From contig DKMV01000155.1 of the NCBI GenBank assembly GCA_002469605.1, forward strand, positions 954 through 27,228: a DNA stretch of 26,275 bases, in the 5' to 3' direction. Position 1 is the stretch's first letter. Each line of letters begins with the position of its first letter. The notes under the pieces are model-generated. The model was not told the origin of the DNA. It worked only from the letters and a program-made list of their open reading frames with translations, and did not search any database. The position numbers and the translations under genes are program-made. The DNA comes from Leclercia sp. UBA7405. GTDB taxonomy: Bacteria; Pseudomonadota; Gammaproteobacteria; Enterobacterales; Enterobacteriaceae. Positions 23,740 through 26,275 of the stretch are shown here, piece after piece.

Positions 23740-24729
23740 ATGATTAAGCATTTGATTACTTTATCTATTATTGCCGTCACCTTTATGGCAAGCAGCGCCT
23801 GGGCGGTAAATTGTCGGCGTGCTGCCACACCGCTTGAGAATACCATCTGTAATAACGACTACCTGAGCTGGCTGGATGACACCATGTTGAACATCTACCG
23901 GGCGATGCTGGTCAACCGCGACGCGCGGCAGATCCACCAGGAGTACCTTACCTGGGAAAAATCACTGGAAAGGTGTGCGTCAGACGAATGTATCGAACGC
24001 GCTTATTACGCCGGGATCAGCAAAATCGCCGAAGCGCAGCCGGGTTTCGACTGGGAAGGGCAGTGGTGGAATACCAGCGCCGCCAACATGAACGGCGGCG
24101 TGATCCACTTCAGCCATAGCGCAGAGTGGTCTGTTACCACCGATATTCGCGTCTGGGCAGGAACGAACCGGGATGAATTTACCGCCGAAGCCCGCAAGAT
24201 AAACGACATGGTGCTGATTGATAATATGGTCGACAGCAAGCAGTGCAAGGTGCTGATCATCCCTCGTAAAAGCGGTGCCATTCAGGTTTATACCAATGCG
24301 GAGTGGGGCTGCCAGCTCTCAATGCCGAACGGCGCCTTTATCGACGGGCGCTACCTGAAGGCTGATAAAGACCCCAGGCCAAAAGCGACCCTGCTCTCGC
24401 TGGCAATATTCAGCGATCCGAAGATGGACGAGCGTTTTCGCGCCCTGGTGGGGGATGACTACCAGAAGTTTGTCGATACCGCCAACGTCTATATCTATCA
24501 CGATGATATCGACAACATCGGCGCGTCGGTGATCACTATGTGGGTCCGCGGCGCGGCCAACACCCGCACGGCGATTATCATGTACACCGCCAGCAATATC
24601 TGGGCGGCGCGGATCGAGCCGGACGGCCAGGGCAAGCTGGCCTTTAGCTGGTTCACTACTCAGGACAAGAAGGTGGCAAAAATGCCGCGCACCATCGCCG
24701 AGTGGAAGATGCGCTATATGGATCGGTAA
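23740..24729 (+). CDS. Secreted protein with LprI-like N-terminal domain
   Basis: A 329-aa protein with a Sec signal peptide (about 1-22, cut near AWA|V), so it is periplasmic. Residues 25-95 fit the LprI/DUF1311 pattern: Cys25, Cys37, Cys79 and Cys84 in the usual spacing, LSWLDDTMLNIYRAML and YLTWEKSLERC; the four Cys probably make two disulfides. Members of this family include lysozyme inhibitors but many have no known role. The remaining ~230 residues (Trp-rich start FDWEGQWWNTSA, then beta-rich sequence) are not recognised. The ribosome site is weak (AAAAGTATTCTTT before ATG). A perfect CRP core lies upstream. It is convergent with flhA, in the place where flhE would be in E. coli. Confidence 0.82.
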   Translation: MIKHLITLSIIAVTFMASSAWAVNCRRAATPLENTICNNDYLSWLDDTMLNIYRAMLVNRDARQIHQEYLTWEKSLERCASDECIERAYYAGISKIAEAQPGFDWEGQWWNTSAANMNGGVIHFSHSAEWSVTTDIRVWAGTNRDEFTAEARKINDMVLIDNMVDSKQCKVLIIPRKSGAIQVYTNAEWGCQLSMPNGAFIDGRYLKADKDPRPKATLLSLAIFSDPKMDERFRALVGDDYQKFVDTANVYIYHDDIDNIGASVITMWVRGAANTRTAIIMYTASNIWAARIEPDGQGKLAFSWFTTQDKKVAKMPRTIAEWKMRYMDR

Positions 24730-24730
24730 A

Positions 24731-24756
24731 AATAACGCCCCGGTCGGGGCGTTATT
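24731..24756. terminator. Bidirectional terminator between the LprI-like gene and flhA
   Basis: AATAACGCCCC (24731-24741), loop GGTC, GGGGCGTTATT (24746-24756) is a perfect 11-bp stem. On the minus strand the downstream arm is followed by T-rich TTATTTTTACC, so it should end flhA transcription; it probably also ends the plus-strand gene. Confidence 0.8.
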
Positions 24757-24757
24757 C

Positions 24758-26275
24758 TCAGGCCAGGGTTCCCACCACGTTAAGATCGGCGTCGTCCGGT
24801 ACCTCGTTGTAAGAGAGCACGTGCAGGCCGCTGGCAAACAGCCGCCCGTAGCGTGCGATCAGCGGGCGCAGCTGCGGGGTTACCAGCAGCAGCGGCGGCA
24901 GGCTTTTCGCCTTCATCTGCTCGTAAATCATCGGCATGGTGTTTTGCAGCTGGGTCAGGATGTTCGGATCCACCGGGAAGCTGTCCAGCGCCACTTTGCC
25001 CGCCTGCTGCGCCTGGTTGAGCGCCCCCAGCAGCATATTTTCCAGCTGGCTGTCGATGGTATAGGCCGCAAGCTGCGGGCGATCGCCATTAATACTGTGC
25101 ACGATGGCGCGGCGCAGCGCATAGCGCACGTCGGAGGTCAGCAGCAGCGGATCTTTGGTAACCGCCGAGCTCTCCAGCAGCGTCGAGGCGATGGTGACGA
25201 TATCTTTCAGCGATACCTGCTCCAGCAGCAGCTGGCGGTAAACCCGCAGCAGCTGGCTGTAGTTGAGGGCGGCGTTTAAATCCTCTGCCAGCTTAGGCGC
25301 CTGCTGCGCCAGACGGCCATGCAGATGGGTGATGTCGTCGTAGTTAAAGAGATCCGGCAGATGCTCCCGGGCCACCTTATTCACGTGGGTAGCCACCACG
25401 CTGGCGCAGTCCACCACCTGATAACCCAGGGTCAGCGCCCGGGCTTTCTGCTCGGGATCGATCCAGACTATCGCCATGCCGTAGGCCGGGTCGGTATCCA
25501 GCACCCCGTCGATCTCGCCGTACAGCTCGGTGCCGGGAATAGCCATTAATTTTTCGGCGTGGATCTCCCCAAGGGCGGTGCGGATGCCGTTGATATGAAT
25601 GGCGTACTGGGCCGGCTTAAGGCGGAAGTTTTCCCGGATGCGGATCTCCGGTAGCAGAACCCCGCATAGCTCGGAGATCACCTGGCGCACCCCGCGCACC
25701 CGCTGGGAGAGCGGGCTGCCTTTCGCCTCATCCACCATGGTCACCAGCTTATAGCCAAGATTAAGGCCGATAGGCTCCACCAGCGGAATACTGTCCCAGC
25801 TGATGGCCGGTGCGGCGTCCGGGGCCAACGCCTCGGAGATGGCCTCCATATCCGTCTCTTGTGCGGCGGGCTCCACCACTTTGCTCTGCCGCCAGGCGGC
25901 GAACACCAGCAGCGCGGTAAAGCTCAGGAAGGCGACGTGCGGCATACCCGGCACCACCGCGAGGACGAACATCACAAAGGCGGCGGTATAGAGCACCTTC
26001 GGGCGCGACAGCAGCTGGGCTTTGATCTCCTGGCTGACGTCGTTGCCTTCGCTAACGCGGGTGACGATGATGGCCGCCGCGGTGGCGAGCAGCAGGGAGG
26101 GGATCTGGGCTACCAGACCGTCACCGATGGTCAGCAGCACATACTGTCGGAACGCGTGGCTGGCATCCAGATCGTATTTAAAGATACCGATGCAGATCCC
26201 GCCGATGACGTTGATGATCAGCACCATGATCCCGGCGATGGCGTCACCGCGCACGAACTTCGAGGCGCCGTCCAT
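24758..26275 (-). CDS. flhA: FlhA, flagellar type III export gate protein (C-terminal part; N-terminus outside window)
   Basis: 505 residues are visible, reaching the right edge; E. coli FlhA is 692 aa, so about the first 187 are missing. The visible first codon is an internal Met (MDGASKFVRGDAIAG), not the true start. It covers the last membrane segments (INVIGGICIGIF, LTIGDGLVAQIPSLLLATAAAIIVT) and the cytoplasmic FlhA-C domain that docks chaperone-substrate complexes and forms the nonameric ring (LPEIRIRENFRLKP, TYGEIDGVL-like GELYGEIDGVLDTDP, VATHVNKVAREHLPDLFNYDD). The C-terminus LHVLSYNEVPDDADLNVVGTLA resembles the enteric protein. The stop is directly followed by a terminator, with no flhE behind it. 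Confidence 0.96.
   Translation of the reverse strand: MDGASKFVRGDAIAGIMVLIINVIGGICIGIFKYDLDASHAFRQYVLLTIGDGLVAQIPSLLLATAAAIIVTRVSEGNDVSQEIKAQLLSRPKVLYTAAFVMFVLAVVPGMPHVAFLSFTALLVFAAWRQSKVVEPAAQETDMEAISEALAPDAAPAISWDSIPLVEPIGLNLGYKLVTMVDEAKGSPLSQRVRGVRQVISELCGVLLPEIRIRENFRLKPAQYAIHINGIRTALGEIHAEKLMAIPGTELYGEIDGVLDTDPAYGMAIVWIDPEQKARALTLGYQVVDCASVVATHVNKVAREHLPDLFNYDDITHLHGRLAQQAPKLAEDLNAALNYSQLLRVYRQLLLEQVSLKDIVTIASTLLESSAVTKDPLLLTSDVRYALRRAIVHSINGDRPQLAAYTIDSQLENMLLGALNQAQQAGKVALDSFPVDPNILTQLQNTMPMIYEQMKAKSLPPLLLVTPQLRPLIARYGRLFASGLHVLSYNEVPDDADLNVVGTLA

Overview
The window looks like chromosomal DNA of an enteric gamma-proteobacterium (Enterobacteriaceae, Enterobacter/Klebsiella/Citrobacter-like). 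The basis is close recognisable relatives of E. coli YghW, YghU, Gss (glutathionylspermidine synthetase/amidase), FucR and FlhA, high GC in genes, AT-rich promoters, and enteric-type CRP, ModE and sigma-28 sites. In E. coli K-12 flhA lies far from the yghU/gss region, so the gene order differs from K-12. I see no tRNA, rRNA, IS element, CRISPR array or phage gene.

Layout. 1-804 (-): N-terminal part of an autotransporter that runs off the left edge. 1309-2940 (+): a methyl-accepting chemotaxis protein with a candidate sigma-28 promoter. 3040-3327 (+): yghW, whose 3' end overlaps a convergent two-gene operon (-) made of a PAS-GGDEF diguanylate cyclase and a FucR-like DeoR regulator (ATGA overlap). 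5176-6899 (+): a BtuF/MolA-class periplasmic binding protein and a leaderless ModA-like protein, translationally overlapped, behind a strong match to a ModE operator. 6927-7793 (-): yghU. 8040-13423 (+): a complete five-gene Dpp/Opp-type peptide-class ABC importer with a lipoprotein binding subunit and a terminator-like hairpin after it. 13501-13761: a non-coding, palindrome-rich element whose two ends pair with each other. 13927-15786 (+): gss. 15854-18862 (-): a complete 1002-aa autotransporter with a Pro/Thr linker. 19052-19909 (+): a lipoprotein alpha/beta hydrolase. 19955-20674 (+): a GntR/UTRA regulator, convergent with 20662-21861 (-), a ManD/RspA-type sugar-acid dehydratase. Divergent from that is a PTS EIIBC (22136-23512, +) with a CRP site. 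23740-24729 (+): a secreted protein with an LprI-like N-terminal domain behind a perfect CRP half-site pair. 24758-26275 (-): the C-terminal ~505 residues of FlhA.

Working themes: (i) motility and surface, with a chemoreceptor, FlhA, a c-di-GMP cyclase and two autotransporters; (ii) glutathione/polyamine thiol metabolism, yghU and gss, with a peptide-class importer set between them; (iii) a putative molybdate-responsive pair; (iv) a small sugar/sugar-acid locus (GntR, ManD-like enzyme, PTS EIIBC).

The two most interesting items are the ModE-box operon that carries two oxyanion-type binding proteins but no permease or ATPase, and the ~260-bp end-paired multi-hairpin element upstream of gss, which I cannot assign to a known family.
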